The translations under genes and the position numbers were made by a program. A DNA stretch of 64,000 bases. Origin: Microbacterium lacus (GTDB lineage: Bacteria; Actinomycetota; Actinomycetes; Actinomycetales; Microbacteriaceae). Numbering within the stretch: position 1 is the stretch's first letter; each line of letters begins with the position of its first letter. This document shows positions 1 to 9,656 of this stretch, one piece after another. The stretch covers positions 124,001 to 188,000 of the forward strand of contig NZ_BAAAPK010000001.1 in assembly GCF_039531105.1 (NCBI RefSeq). Direction: 5' to 3'. The notes beneath the pieces are model-generated. The model was not told the DNA's origin. It was given only the letters and a program-made list of their open reading frames with translations, and did no database searches.

Positions 1-1
1 G

Positions 2-640
2 TCGCAGAGCTCACCACAGGAGGCACCGACACAGAGCTGGGGAGGGAGTTCCTCCACGCCCGCCGCTACCTCCGAAAGCCCCGTCGCAGAGGGCACTATG
101 GTCGACGCCTCCGTACGGGAACGTGGGTGGATCGCGGAGCCGATCACCTCCGACGCGCAGACGTACATGGTGGCAGCGCTGCAAGCGGCATCCACGTTCG
201 ACACAACGAAGGCGCCTCGCGAGGACTGGCTGGGCTACCTCGATAACTGGTTCACCCCCGACACCAGATACACGGCCGGGGCTGATCAGCTCGCCGCGAT
301 GGAAGCCTCGCAGGTTGAGCTTCGCCAGGGCGTTGTTCTGCCCAAGGAGCAATGGGACGACCTGGCTCGTGAGGACGGGAGGGTGACCGCCAGTGTCGGC
401 GAGATCGCGCTTGTACCTGTGACAGAGGATCCGTCGGGCGACATGTCGATCGGGACCGCGGACGTCACGCTCACGTTCACCCGCTCTGACGGTGCGGACG
501 GTGAGGTTTCGTACGAGGAGCAGGTCCGGGTCAGCGTGCAGGTGCTCTGCGGCCCGGGCTCGGTCCCCACCTCGGGGACTAGGCAACGGTCCGGGGATTG
601 CAAGGTGGTGCGGTACTTCACGGAGCCGTTGGAGCCCTGA
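2..640 (+). CDS. Conjugation-cluster protein, 5' end outside window
   Basis: The frame is open from base 2 to the stop at 638-640, so the gene starts before the window; an internal ATG at 98 is probably not the real start. The visible part has an Ser/Pro/Thr-rich stretch and then a compact soluble domain with alternating beta-type sequence, ending in a region with two Cys (VLCGPG and GDCKVV). The gene ends 1 base before the ATG of the M23 peptidase gene. Its position at the head of a type IV secretion operon suggests a VirB8/TcpC-like periplasmic component, but I do not recognise the family from sequence and that role is inference. Confidence 0.7.
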   Translation, partial: SQSSPQEAPTQSWGGSSSTPAATSESPVAEGTMVDASVRERGWIAEPITSDAQTYMVAALQAASTFDTTKAPREDWLGYLDNWFTPDTRYTAGADQLAAMEASQVELRQGVVLPKEQWDDLAREDGRVTASVGEIALVPVTEDPSGDMSIGTADVTLTFTRSDGADGEVSYEEQVRVSVQVLCGPGSVPTSGTRQRSGDCKVVRYFTEPLEP

Positions 641-641
641 G

Positions 642-1259
642 ATGGGTGCCCCGGTCGCCGCCACCGCCGCTCTCGTCAAGACGAGAACGGGCCGGAAGAT
701 TGCGACCGGCGCTCTTGCCTTTGTGCTCCTCATCAACGCGCTGATTCTCACGCCGCTCATCGCGATCCCCCTCGCGGTTGCCGGCAGTGCAACGGCGAAT
801 GCTGTGTCATCGCCTGCCGGCGGTGGTCCCGTCGTGAGCGGCGAATGGGGATACCCGCTCTCTGGTGATTTTTCCAAGGGACGCGGATACGGATACAACC
901 CCGTCGAGGGCTGCGGGTTCTGCTCAACCGACCACAAGGGCTACGACATGGCCCAAGGCTGCGGCGCAACCATCTACGCCGTCGGCCCCGGAACAGTCCT
1001 CACCGCCGGCGCCTACCAGGGATACGGGAACACGGTCCGCATCGACCACGGCAACAACCTGACCAGTCTCTACGGACACATGGAATGGGGCTCCCTCCGC
1101 GTCGCGGAAGGACAGTCCGTCACCGCAGGAACGCCGATCGGCGCGGAAGGTAACACCGGCAATTCCTTCGGCTGCCACTTGCATTTCGAACTTCGCGACT
1201 CCGGCACACCGATAGATCCGCAGCCCTTCATGGCCGCCCGCGGCCTCCCCCTGAAGTAG
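642..1259 (+). CDS. M23 family metallopeptidase of the conjugation apparatus
   Basis: 205 residues from ATG 642, just after the previous stop. Residues about 18-50 form one membrane segment or signal anchor; the rest is an LytM/M23 peptidase domain. The zinc-site motifs are visible: H-x3-D in HKGYDMAQG, and HLHFEL near the C terminus, plus the DHGNNLTSLYGHM stretch. Such enzymes cut peptidoglycan cross-links so that the secretion channel can cross the wall, and they are common in Gram-positive conjugation operons. An open frame continues upstream to 492 inside the preceding gene, but the ATG directly after that gene's stop is the sensible start. Confidence 0.9.
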   Translation: MGAPVAATAALVKTRTGRKIATGALAFVLLINALILTPLIAIPLAVAGSATANAVSSPAGGGPVVSGEWGYPLSGDFSKGRGYGYNPVEGCGFCSTDHKGYDMAQGCGATIYAVGPGTVLTAGAYQGYGNTVRIDHGNNLTSLYGHMEWGSLRVAEGQSVTAGTPIGAEGNTGNSFGCHLHFELRDSGTPIDPQPFMAARGLPLK

Positions 1260-1279
1260 TCACCCATAAGGAGCGCACC

Positions 1280-1576
1280 ATGCCCACACGCCCATCCCCC
1301 ACGGACGTCACCATCCCCGACATCCAACCGGACTTCAGCGCCCCATTCTTTGCCGGCTTCCAAACCGTCGCGTCCTACATCCTCGCCGGCGCACTGCTCG
1401 TCGTCCTGATCATGCTCATCATCGCCGGCGCCGCCCTCGCCTTCCGCGGATTAGCCTCCGACCGCATACGCACGTGGGCGGGTGAGAACATCCTCTGGAT
1501 CTTCATCGCCGCCGCCGTCCTCGGTGCCGCATCCGGCCTCTTCGGCTGGTTCGTCAACTTCGACTTCGGCTTCTAA
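1280..1576 (+). CDS. Small two-helix membrane protein of the conjugation cluster
   Basis: 98 residues with two strongly hydrophobic helices (about 33-55 and 70-92) and a basic loop between them. A good ribosome site (AAGGAG) lies 7 bases before ATG 1280. Size, topology and place directly before the VirB6/TrbL-like gene resemble VirB2/TrbC-like pilin or DUF6112-type proteins of actinobacterial elements; which of these applies cannot be decided by eye. The stop overlaps the next start in TAATG, so translation is probably coupled. Confidence 0.8.
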   Translation: MPTRPSPTDVTIPDIQPDFSAPFFAGFQTVASYILAGALLVVLIMLIIAGAALAFRGLASDRIRTWAGENILWIFIAAAVLGAASGLFGWFVNFDFGF

Positions 1577-3030
1577 TGCCCACGTTCCGCGCTCTCATCC
1601 TTGGCACCCTCATCGGCGCCGCCATCGCCATCAGCACAATCGCGCCGGCATCTGCAGCGGAGCCGGCCGGGGCCGTCAGAAACGAGTCGATTAACGCGGC
1701 AGCAGTAGAGGTCGCGGGCGCAACCTGGTCCGCACCCGCCTACCCCGTGGACTGCGAGGAAGTAGACCGGCAGATCTCCTGCACTCCGGTCGACGCGACG
1801 AGTGTCACGGCGCAGCGGTGCTTTACGGGAGTCGTCCTGAACGGAGGGCCATCGATCATCTGCACGACGTACGAGGGGCACATTAATGCGATCCAGGCAG
1901 CCGGGGGACGAGAGCTCCTCGTGAAGTACGGGTGCAGTCTCGGCGACGCGGTGTGCGTCACGTTCGAGAGCGCGGGGCGCGGATTGGCGATGTCAGCGAC
2001 AGCGATGATGTTCGTCGTCGCGGCGAACATGCAGTTCGATACGTCGACGCTGTTGTGGACGGCGGCGGTGGGTGAGTGGTCGTTCTGGCAGTGGGCGATC
2101 CTGATCGTCACGTTTGGGGCGATGGTGTGGGCGGTTGCTGCGGCCGTCGTCTCCGGTGACCGTGACGAGTTGGTCGGCGCGCTGGTGCGGTCCTTCATCG
2201 CGATTCCTGCGGTGCCGATCAGCCTGTGGCTGACCGGGCACCTGCTGAACTCCGTCGATCAGATGACCTGGTACATCCTGCACCGAGACGGGGTCGGCGG
2301 GCTTTTCGCGACCCTGCAATCAGTGATGTGGGCAGGTGGGCAGGCGAACTACTTCTTCGCGTTCATCATCCACGGGATGTTGATGATCGGGATGCTGCTG
2401 CTGATGCTGGTGTTCGCATTCCGCAACATCGTCCTTGCCGCGCTGATCGCCGTCGGACCCGTGGCGTGGATGATGTTCCCCCTGCGCGGCATCGGCCCCC
2501 AGTGGGTGGTCCGATATGTGTCCGCGATCGTGGTGCTGCTGCTGACCGGGCCCTTGACGGTCGGGTTCGTGATGCTGATCGTCAACGGCCTCGCCGGGGT
2601 GAAGACAATCTGGGATCCGCAGTCCTGGCCGCTGCTGATCGGCCTCGTCCTGGTCGCGTTCGCGCCGTTCGCCTTGTTTGGGCTGTTCAGCTTCGTCGGC
2701 GCCGTTGCCGCCGACGGGGTCGGCTCCCACCTCGGCACCCGCGGAGGGCAAGTGGCCTCCCGCGCCGCCAGGTCCGCCGTGAGCATCCCGTCCCGCATCG
2801 GAGCCCTACCCTCCGGCGTCCGCCCCGGCGGCAGCTCCCCCACCGCCACTCGCCCGTCGTCCTCCACGGCGACGCGTGTTTCGGGGGCGCGCCGAGCCGC
2901 GAACTCCCCCGCACAGGCCCGGACCCCCATGCCTTCTCGCTCCGCAGGGAGTTCTCCCGCGTCGGTCGCTTCGCCGCCGCAACCTCCGTCGACCCCTGCC
3001 GGCGCGCCCACTGATCGGAAACCGTCATGA
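1576..3030 (+). CDS. VirB6/TrbL-like polytopic membrane protein
   Basis: 484 residues. An N-terminal signal-like segment (to about residue 27, ending ASAAEPAG) is followed by an extracytoplasmic part with several Cys (for example DCEEV, ISCTPV, QRCFTG, IICTTY, YGCSLG), then about six hydrophobic helices between residues 150 and 390, and a long Ser/Pro/Thr/Arg-rich tail (about 395-484). This is the layout of the TrbL/VirB6 channel component of actinobacterial conjugation systems. The start overlaps the preceding stop (TAATG) and the stop overlaps the next start (ATGA at 3027), showing tight operon structure. Confidence 0.8.
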   Translation: MPTFRALILGTLIGAAIAISTIAPASAAEPAGAVRNESINAAAVEVAGATWSAPAYPVDCEEVDRQISCTPVDATSVTAQRCFTGVVLNGGPSIICTTYEGHINAIQAAGGRELLVKYGCSLGDAVCVTFESAGRGLAMSATAMMFVVAANMQFDTSTLLWTAAVGEWSFWQWAILIVTFGAMVWAVAAAVVSGDRDELVGALVRSFIAIPAVPISLWLTGHLLNSVDQMTWYILHRDGVGGLFATLQSVMWAGGQANYFFAFIIHGMLMIGMLLLMLVFAFRNIVLAALIAVGPVAWMMFPLRGIGPQWVVRYVSAIVVLLLTGPLTVGFVMLIVNGLAGVKTIWDPQSWPLLIGLVLVAFAPFALFGLFSFVGAVAADGVGSHLGTRGGQVASRAARSAVSIPSRIGALPSGVRPGGSSPTATRPSSSTATRVSGARRAANSPAQARTPMPSRSAGSSPASVASPPQPPSTPAGAPTDRKPS

Positions 3031-4520
3031 CTTACACCCCCGACATCGCCCGCCCCGTCCGCCTGCCCCGCCGTTCCCGGCAAGGCGTCGTGATGGGTCT
3101 GGACCCGTGGCAGCTGGTCTTCCTCGCCCTCGCCGGCCTGATCGTCCTGGTCGCCGTGAACAGGTTCGGGCCCGTCGGACTGCTGTGGACGGCACCTCTC
3201 TACTTGGGGTTCGGGGTGACGGCGCTGACGAGCATCCACGGGGTATCCACGCCGAAAATGGCGGGCCTGTGGCTGATGAAGCAGGTCCGCCACCTGGGCG
3301 GCGCGACCCGGCAGGCGTACCGGCCGGAACGCACCCAGCTCGCCGCGACGCTGAACCTCCCCGGCACGCGCGCGTCGATCCAACTGTGGGAGGTCGATGA
3401 GGTCGCGGCGGTGTACAACCCGCACGACCGATCCGTGTCGGTGATCGCCGAACTCGAAGTGCAGGGATTCCTCATGCACGACGTCACCGAACGGTACGAC
3501 CTCGCCGAGCAGTTCGACCGGGTCCTCGGGCCCCTCACCCAGCGGCCCGGGATCAAACGGGTCACTCTGCAGGAGCGGACCTTGCCGACCACGATCCGCG
3601 CCGCCCGAGAGCACTACGACACGGTCCGGATCCTGCGGGACCTGGACCCCGACTCCCCGGTCGCGAAAAACTACGACGAGGTCATGGACCGGTCCGAGCG
3701 GTTCGAGGTCGCGCACCGCAACTACATCACCTTCACCCTGGACCTCGTCACCCTCGGTGCGCAGCTGAAGTCCCTCGGCGGCGGGAGGGAGGCGATCCTC
3801 GCCCTGGCGGCGTTGGAGTCCGCGAACCTCGCCGACGCCCTGTCGGCGGCGAAGATCACCGTCCGCCGGTGGCTGACCGCCCGCGATGTCGCCGCGCTGG
3901 GGCGGTTGGCGTTCGACCCGGAGTTCGCTGCGACCGTGCAGAACCGACCAGACGAGCTGACCGGGGTGGACCCGGTCGGGATTGGGCCGATGTTCCTGGA
4001 GGAACCAAGAGGTCGCAACAGCATCGTGGTCACCGACTCCGGGGTGCACACGACCATGTGGGTCCACGAGTGGCCGCGCGCGGACGCCCCGGTCGGTTTC
4101 CTCTCCCCGATCGTGTTCGCCCGCCACCCCCACACCGGGGAGGCGATCACCCACATCTTCTCCATCGTCCTCACCCCCGTCCCCGTCGCCAAAGCCCTCA
4201 AGCGCATCCGGGAGGAGAAGAAGGTGTGGCGCGGCAACGAGAAGCTCCGCGCCAAGCGGAGTGCGGACGGGTCGGCGGCGGACGCGGCAGACTGGAAAGC
4301 GTTGGAACAGCAGGAGCAGGAAATCGCCAACGGTCACGGCGAATTCCGGTACGGCGGCTACCTGACCATCAGCGCCCCGGACGAGGAGCAGCTGAATCAG
4401 GCGATCGCCGGGATGCGCAACGCCCTGTCGCGGGCCGGGATGGAAGCGCAGACCCTGTACTGCCAGCAGGCCGAAGCGCTCATGGTGAACGCGCTGCCGA
4501 TCGGGTTGGGGATGAAATGA
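3027..4520 (+). CDS. SCO6880-type conjugation protein
   Basis: 497 residues. Two membrane helices lie near the N terminus (about 27-70), preceded by the basic segment ARPVRLPRRSRQG; the rest is a large soluble domain ending in GYLTISAPDEEQLNQAIAGMRNALSRAGMEAQTLYCQQAEAL. Short PrgI/VirB3-like N-terminal helices followed by a VirB4 N-terminal-like domain characterise the SCO6880 family of actinobacterial conjugation operons. Because the following ATPase lacks such a domain, this protein probably supplies the membrane-proximal half of a split VirB4. Starts at ATGA overlapping the previous gene and ends in ATGA with the next. Confidence 0.8.
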   Translation: MTYTPDIARPVRLPRRSRQGVVMGLDPWQLVFLALAGLIVLVAVNRFGPVGLLWTAPLYLGFGVTALTSIHGVSTPKMAGLWLMKQVRHLGGATRQAYRPERTQLAATLNLPGTRASIQLWEVDEVAAVYNPHDRSVSVIAELEVQGFLMHDVTERYDLAEQFDRVLGPLTQRPGIKRVTLQERTLPTTIRAAREHYDTVRILRDLDPDSPVAKNYDEVMDRSERFEVAHRNYITFTLDLVTLGAQLKSLGGGREAILALAALESANLADALSAAKITVRRWLTARDVAALGRLAFDPEFAATVQNRPDELTGVDPVGIGPMFLEEPRGRNSIVVTDSGVHTTMWVHEWPRADAPVGFLSPIVFARHPHTGEAITHIFSIVLTPVPVAKALKRIREEKKVWRGNEKLRAKRSADGSAADAADWKALEQQEQEIANGHGEFRYGGYLTISAPDEEQLNQAIAGMRNALSRAGMEAQTLYCQQAEALMVNALPIGLGMK

Positions 4521-6109
4521 CCCGCCACACCGTCACCTTCACCCCCAGCACCGCCAGCCGCGCCGAAAAGCGCGCCGCCCGCCTCGAGGCAGCCCGCGCC
4601 CGCCTCGAGGACCGCCCGGTCCGCTCCACCCGCAAAGACCGCTCACTCCCCGAACCCGCGATCGGGGGTCCGTTCGGCCCGGGGCTGATCCAGGGCGGCT
4701 ACTGGAACCTCGCCCGCACGCTGATCCCGGCTCATCAGGCGACCTCGCAGCACATCGCCGGGATCTACCCGTTCGTCGCCGACTCCGGGCTCGGGCACCG
4801 TGGCCCGGTGATCGGGGTGGACCTGAACGCGGACGCGCTCTGGCACTTCTCCCCCTGGGAGTCCTACATCGACTCCTCCACAAGAGGCACGTTCAGCACC
4901 AACATCCTCGTCCTCGGCGCGTACCGGTCCGGGAAGTCGGGGACGATCAAGGCACTCACCACCCGGTCGATCGCGTTCGGTCACCAGGTTGTGGTGCCGT
5001 CTGATCCGAAGGGGGAATGGGTCACCGTCGCCGAGGCGATCCCTGGGGGGAGAGTGATTCGCCTCGGCGGCGGCACCGGCACACGCCTGAACCCCCTCGA
5101 CCGCGGCCCCCGACGTTCGGATAGCACCGATGAGCAGCACGAGCAGATGGTCAAGCAACGCCGCATCGGCACACTGATCGCCCTGGTGGAGATGACCCTC
5201 GGGGGCAGGCTCACCGCCGTCGAGCACGGTGCGATCCTGGACGCGCTGGACCGGTGCGTCGCCCGCACCGACGATCACCCCACCCTCCGTGGGGTGTACG
5301 AAGAACTCGGCCGGCTCGCCGCCGACCAGACCGCCGCGTTCCGGGCGGCGGAAGGGGCCATGCAACCCCGGTTCGTGCTGCGCCGGTTCGTCGAAGGAGA
5401 CCTGTCGGGGCTGTTCGAAGACGAGTCAACCGTCGAGTTCGACCAGGACGCCCCGATCGTCGTCACCGACACTTCCGAGCTGTTCGCCCGCGGGGACCTC
5501 GCCGCTCAGCTCACGCAGGTGTGCTCAACCGCGTGGATCCAGGCGGTGATCAGCGACCGCGCCGCCCGCCGCACCCGCTACGTCGTCCGAGAAGAAGGCT
5601 GGCGGGACATGACCTCCCTGGCGTCGCTGCGAATGTTCCAGCAGTGGCTGAAACTATCCCGCCACTACGGGATCAGCAACATCGTCATCCTGCACAAGAT
5701 GGGCGACCTCGACGCGGTCGGCGACGCGGACTCCCTCGAACGGTCCCTCGCCTACTCGATCGTCGGCGACATCGAGAACAAGTTCATCTTCCGCGTCAAC
5801 CACCAAGAACAACCCGCCCTCCGCGACCGGCTCAGCCTTCCCCCCGCCCACGTGGACCTTGCCCGGCAACTCCGCAAAGGCGAGTTCCTCGCGTACGTCG
5901 GCCAGTTCTCCTACCTCGTCGACTGCTTCGCGACCACCACCGCGTGGGAGTACGACCTATTCAAAACCGACGACGCGGTCTCCCCCGCCGACCGCGACGA
6001 CACCCCCATCCCCGCTCTGACGGACATGGACGCGTGCTGGCCGGAACCGGCCCAGCCGGATAACACCCTGGACGGGTGGCTCCGCTCGCTCGAGAAGGAA
6101 GAGTCATGA
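4517..6109 (+). CDS. VirB4-like conjugation ATPase
   Basis: 530 residues from ATG 4517, which overlaps the stop of the SCO6880-type gene. The first 45 residues are basic and charged. A Walker A motif GAYRSGKS lies at about 134-141; IVVTDTSELFARGDL and RYVVREEGWRDM follow in the usual places for the VirB4/TraC motor domain. It should power substrate passage or assembly of the secretion channel at the inner face of the membrane. It is shorter than a canonical VirB4 (about 800 residues); the missing N-terminal region fits the neighbouring SCO6880-type protein. The same frame is open upstream to 3869, but that part is out-of-frame shadow within the previous gene. Confidence 0.85.
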   Translation: MTRHTVTFTPSTASRAEKRAARLEAARARLEDRPVRSTRKDRSLPEPAIGGPFGPGLIQGGYWNLARTLIPAHQATSQHIAGIYPFVADSGLGHRGPVIGVDLNADALWHFSPWESYIDSSTRGTFSTNILVLGAYRSGKSGTIKALTTRSIAFGHQVVVPSDPKGEWVTVAEAIPGGRVIRLGGGTGTRLNPLDRGPRRSDSTDEQHEQMVKQRRIGTLIALVEMTLGGRLTAVEHGAILDALDRCVARTDDHPTLRGVYEELGRLAADQTAAFRAAEGAMQPRFVLRRFVEGDLSGLFEDESTVEFDQDAPIVVTDTSELFARGDLAAQLTQVCSTAWIQAVISDRAARRTRYVVREEGWRDMTSLASLRMFQQWLKLSRHYGISNIVILHKMGDLDAVGDADSLERSLAYSIVGDIENKFIFRVNHQEQPALRDRLSLPPAHVDLARQLRKGEFLAYVGQFSYLVDCFATTTAWEYDLFKTDDAVSPADRDDTPIPALTDMDACWPEPAQPDNTLDGWLRSLEKEES

Positions 6110-7434
6110 CCACCCTCACCCACCCCCGCGCGTTCGCGACCGTCACCGGCCCCACCGCCACCTTCACCACCCCCGACGGGCGCACCGAACCCGTCACCGC
6201 ACACAGCGGCGAAGACATCCGCACCGCAATCGTCCGCCTCGCCACAAGAGAGGCACGCCGCACCGGCGCCCCGGTGGAACTAGTCACCTCCGGCGACCGC
6301 GGCGAACACCACCTCCTCATCGGCATCACCGGACCCCTCGGCCCCCTACCCACCACACCCACCCACACACCCGAACTCACGAGCGGGGAAGCGCACGCGG
6401 CGCCGGCGGAAGGCGTGCCGGCGGAAGCTTCCGGGGCCGACCACGCGCTCAGGAGGGAGGTGAGGGAACGGGCTCCGCAGCCCGCACAGGACACCACTCC
6501 GAGCACGCCCGCTGCGGAGCTCCCCGCCCGCCCCACCTTCCTCACCCCCACCCCCGCATCGACCACGCCGACCGGGGGGTGGCGGGGAGTGCTGTGCCGG
6601 CTCGGGATCCGCACAGCGCCGTCGCGGGCGGAGCAGGAGCGCCGCGCGCGGGTGGAGGTGGTGTCCCGGCACTGGGCCGGATGCCGCACCATCGCGGTGG
6701 TGAACGGGAAAGGCGGGGTCGGGAAGACGATGACCACCGCGATGCTCGCCGCCGTGTTCGCCCGCCACGGCGGCGGCGGGGTGCTCGCGTGGGACAACAA
6801 CGACACCCGCGGCACCCTCGGGTGGCGGACCCAGCAGGGCCGGTACGACACGACCCTCCGGGACCTCCTCCCCGCCGCGCCCGACCTGCTCTCCCCCACC
6901 GCCGGGGTGTCGGAGATCACCCGGTTTGTCCACCACCAGCCGGCCGACCGGTACGACGTGCTCCGCTCCAACCCCGAACTGCTGGCCACCGACCAGCGGA
7001 TCGCAACGCCAGAGTTCGACCTGCTCATGAAGGTCGCCGCCCGCTACTACCGGCTGGTGATCTTCGACTCCGGCAACGACGAGTCCGCCGACCGGTGGCT
7101 GCGGATGATCGACTCATCCCACCAGCTCGTCCTCCCGACCCTCGCCGCCCCCGAATCCGCCGAATCCGCAGCCCTCCTGCTGGATGCGCTCCGCGCCCGC
7201 GACGCCCGCTCCGCCGCCCTCGCCGACCGTGCCGTCGTCATCGTCACCGAATCCGAACCCTCCACGATCGCCGCCCGCCGGATCGCCGAGAAGTTCGCCG
7301 GGCATGTCCGGCAGGTGGAGATCATCCCGTTCGACCCCGCGTTGAAATCCGGCCCGCTCCGGTTCGAGGCCCTGCACCGACGCACCCAGGACGCCTGGGT
7401 TCGCGCCGCCGCGGCCACCGCCGAAACCCTCTGA
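6106..7434 (+). CDS. ParA/MinD-like ATPase of the conjugation operon
   Basis: 442 residues from ATG 6106 (ATGA overlap). Residues 1-170 are low-complexity and rich in Thr, Pro and Ala. The ATPase domain starts near 190 with the deviant Walker A motif NGKGGVGKT at about 200-208, typical of ParA/MinD proteins, followed by LVIFDSGNDESADRW in the switch II position (DSG replacing the more common DTG/DTP). In this position such proteins may localise the transfer machine or partition the element; unlike a par locus there is no visible parB or parS next to it. Confidence 0.85.
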   Translation: MTTLTHPRAFATVTGPTATFTTPDGRTEPVTAHSGEDIRTAIVRLATREARRTGAPVELVTSGDRGEHHLLIGITGPLGPLPTTPTHTPELTSGEAHAAPAEGVPAEASGADHALRREVRERAPQPAQDTTPSTPAAELPARPTFLTPTPASTTPTGGWRGVLCRLGIRTAPSRAEQERRARVEVVSRHWAGCRTIAVVNGKGGVGKTMTTAMLAAVFARHGGGGVLAWDNNDTRGTLGWRTQQGRYDTTLRDLLPAAPDLLSPTAGVSEITRFVHHQPADRYDVLRSNPELLATDQRIATPEFDLLMKVAARYYRLVIFDSGNDESADRWLRMIDSSHQLVLPTLAAPESAESAALLLDALRARDARSAALADRAVVIVTESEPSTIAARRIAEKFAGHVRQVEIIPFDPALKSGPLRFEALHRRTQDAWVRAAAATAETL

Positions 7435-7446
7435 CGGAGCAGCGCC

Positions 7447-9270
7447 ATGAACCAGGGGATGCTCGGGAAGGCGGTTGCCGTCGGGATCGCGGCGGCGGTG
7501 GTGCTATCCCTACTGTTCGGGCTTCTCACCGACGCCGTCACGCTCCTGGTCTGTGGGACCCGACCGGACGCGGTGAACCTGTTCTCCGGGCTGTGGCTCG
7601 CCGCCACCGGCGACCCGGCCGCCTACACCGCACCCGACGGGTGCGGGTTCCAGGTGACGCTGATCCGGGTCGCGGATCTGGTCGCACTGCTGCTCGTTGC
7701 CGGTGCGGTGGTGTGGGTGGTGGTGGCGGTGCGGCGGTACCGGCAGTCGGACCGGTCCTTCATCGCTGACCTCCGCACCCGTCCCGGGTTTGCCGGGGTC
7801 GGGGAGATCCGGGAGCATCTCTCCGGCAAAGCCGTCCTCCGGCGTGCCCGGCAGCTGCGGCCGGACCTGACCCACCCTGCCCCGTCTGATGTCGGGTGGC
7901 GGGTCGGGCGGTCGCGAGGGACGGACGTGTACGTGTCGATCGAAGACTCGGTCGCCCTCGAAGGGCCACCCCGGTCCGGGAAGGGATACCGGGTGCTGAT
8001 CTCCGCGATCGTGGACTGGTCCGGCCCCCTGATCACTACCTCCACCACTAACGATAATCTCACCGCCACCCTGCGGATGCGGCAGCGCCGCGGTGACGTG
8101 CACGTCTTCGACCCGCAACGCCTCTCCGGCATCCGCCACCCCCTCCGCGTCAACCCGATCACCGGATGCGACGACCCGCTGGTGGCAATGCAACGCGGCT
8201 CCGCGATCATCACCGGCACCGCCCTCGGTGCGTCGACCACAAACGGGGAATGGGCGCAAGCCTCCGGTGTCGTCCTCGGCCGGCTGCTGCACGCCGCCGC
8301 CGTCGGAGGCATGAGCATCGGAGAGGTGTACAACTGGGGCACCAGCCCCGGGCAAGCCCGTGACGCCGTCGACATCCTCCGCGGCGCCGGCGCTCCCGGG
8401 TGGGGAGACAACCTCGAAGCCGTCCTCGCCGGCGATGACAAACTCGTCTCCTCCATCTGGTTCGGCGTGCAAGGCGCCGTCGCCCCCCTCGCTGTCCCGC
8501 AGATCCGCGACGCCCTCCTGCCCGGCCCCGGAGACCTCGTCTTCGACCCGGAAGAGTTCCTGGACGCCGCGAACACCCTCTACCTGATCGGGTCATCTTC
8601 CGGGGCGGCGGCGATGGGCGGGTGGCTGAGCGCCCTACTTGATGACATCGTCGAGGTGGCCCGCACCCGCGCGCTCGCCACCCCCGGCTCCCGACTCACC
8701 CACCCGCTCGGGCTGATCCTGGACGAAATCGTCAACATGTTCCGGTGGGGGAACCTGCCCCGCATCATGGCCGACGGCGGCGGACGTGGGATCTGCACCT
8801 TTGTTGTCCTGCAAGCCCTCTCCCAAGCAGAGACCGCCTGGTCACGTGCGGAAGCGGACACGATCTGGGCGGCCGCGACCGCCAAAGTGCTTCTCGGCGG
8901 CGCGAGCCACGTCGACCATCTCCGCGACATCGAGACGCTACTCGGCACCCGCGACACCCACCGCACCCAACGCTCCTGGTCCGCCCACCAGGCAGGGCAC
9001 AACACCAGCGAACAGCACGAACGCCGCCCGCTGATGTCGGTCGACGAGATCCGCCGCATGCCGCAAGATCTCGGGCTCCTCGCCTACCGGAACCGTCGCG
9101 GCGTGCTTCTGGACCTCGCTGGGTGGGACGAACGCGCCGATGCCCGTCACATCGCCACCGGCAAACGCGCGACCGAAGCGGAACAGCACACCGTCTTCAC
9201 CGACACCCTCCACCCCCGCACCCGCACCGCCACGCGACCCGACTCCGTTCCGGGAGGTGAGGACGGGTGA
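7447..9270 (+). CDS. VirD4/TraG-type coupling protein
   Basis: 607 residues; ATG 7447 follows a GGAGC ribosome site. Two membrane helices (about 8-32 and 76-98) flank a short external loop; then comes the coupling ATPase with Walker A GPPRSGKG at about 173-180 and Walker B LILDEIVNM at about 421-429, followed by the typical NLPRIMADGGGRGICTFVVLQALSQAE segment. It should recruit the relaxase-DNA complex to the channel. The C-terminal 80 residues are Arg/Thr-rich. It ends in a GTGA overlap with the next gene. Confidence 0.9.
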   Translation: MNQGMLGKAVAVGIAAAVVLSLLFGLLTDAVTLLVCGTRPDAVNLFSGLWLAATGDPAAYTAPDGCGFQVTLIRVADLVALLLVAGAVVWVVVAVRRYRQSDRSFIADLRTRPGFAGVGEIREHLSGKAVLRRARQLRPDLTHPAPSDVGWRVGRSRGTDVYVSIEDSVALEGPPRSGKGYRVLISAIVDWSGPLITTSTTNDNLTATLRMRQRRGDVHVFDPQRLSGIRHPLRVNPITGCDDPLVAMQRGSAIITGTALGASTTNGEWAQASGVVLGRLLHAAAVGGMSIGEVYNWGTSPGQARDAVDILRGAGAPGWGDNLEAVLAGDDKLVSSIWFGVQGAVAPLAVPQIRDALLPGPGDLVFDPEEFLDAANTLYLIGSSSGAAAMGGWLSALLDDIVEVARTRALATPGSRLTHPLGLILDEIVNMFRWGNLPRIMADGGGRGICTFVVLQALSQAETAWSRAEADTIWAAATAKVLLGGASHVDHLRDIETLLGTRDTHRTQRSWSAHQAGHNTSEQHERRPLMSVDEIRRMPQDLGLLAYRNRRGVLLDLAGWDERADARHIATGKRATEAEQHTVFTDTLHPRTRTATRPDSVPGGEDG

Positions 9271-9656
9271 CCAATCGACGCCGGCCCGGGCTGGTGAACG
9301 TGTACCGGGGTGAGTTTCTGCACACGAAGGTGTGGTTCGCCCGCCGCGACCGGTGGTTCCGCGAAGAACACGCCACCGGCCGTTCCCTGGAATGCGCCGG
9401 GTGCGCCCGCCCCGCCGACAAACGCGAGCTCGAGCTGCACCATCTGGACTACTCCGGTGTCATCTTGCAGGACGGTACCTGGCGGGCTGTCGAGGTTCAC
9501 GACGACCTGGTCCCCATGCACCCGTACTGTCACGAGCTCCTGCACCGGCTGATCGACCGCGACTTCGTCCTGTCGAAGAACCGCAACCGGAGAGCCGCCA
9601 GTCACCTCGCCCTGCAACGACTCCGGGGCAAACTCACCACCGGAGACGCCTCATGA
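9267..9656 (+). CDS. HNH-like zinc protein
   Basis: 129 residues, GTG start at 9267 overlapping the coupling-protein stop. The sequence has CAGC, then LELHHLDYSG, then HPYCHELLH: the Cys-x2-Cys, His-His and His-x2-Cys-His spacing of small HNH-type endonuclease or zinc-ribbon proteins. Whether it cuts DNA is unknown. It ends with ATGA into the next gene, so it belongs to the transfer operon and probably handles element DNA. Confidence 0.65.
   Translation: MTNRRRPGLVNVYRGEFLHTKVWFARRDRWFREEHATGRSLECAGCARPADKRELELHHLDYSGVILQDGTWRAVEVHDDLVPMHPYCHELLHRLIDRDFVLSKNRNRRAASHLALQRLRGKLTTGDAS

Noticed and set aside
2349-4337. 662-residue frame on the - strand across the VirB6-like and SCO6880-type genes
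   Set aside because: Arg/Gly/Asp/Val-rich mirror of strongly supported overlapping + strand genes; no family-like sequence.
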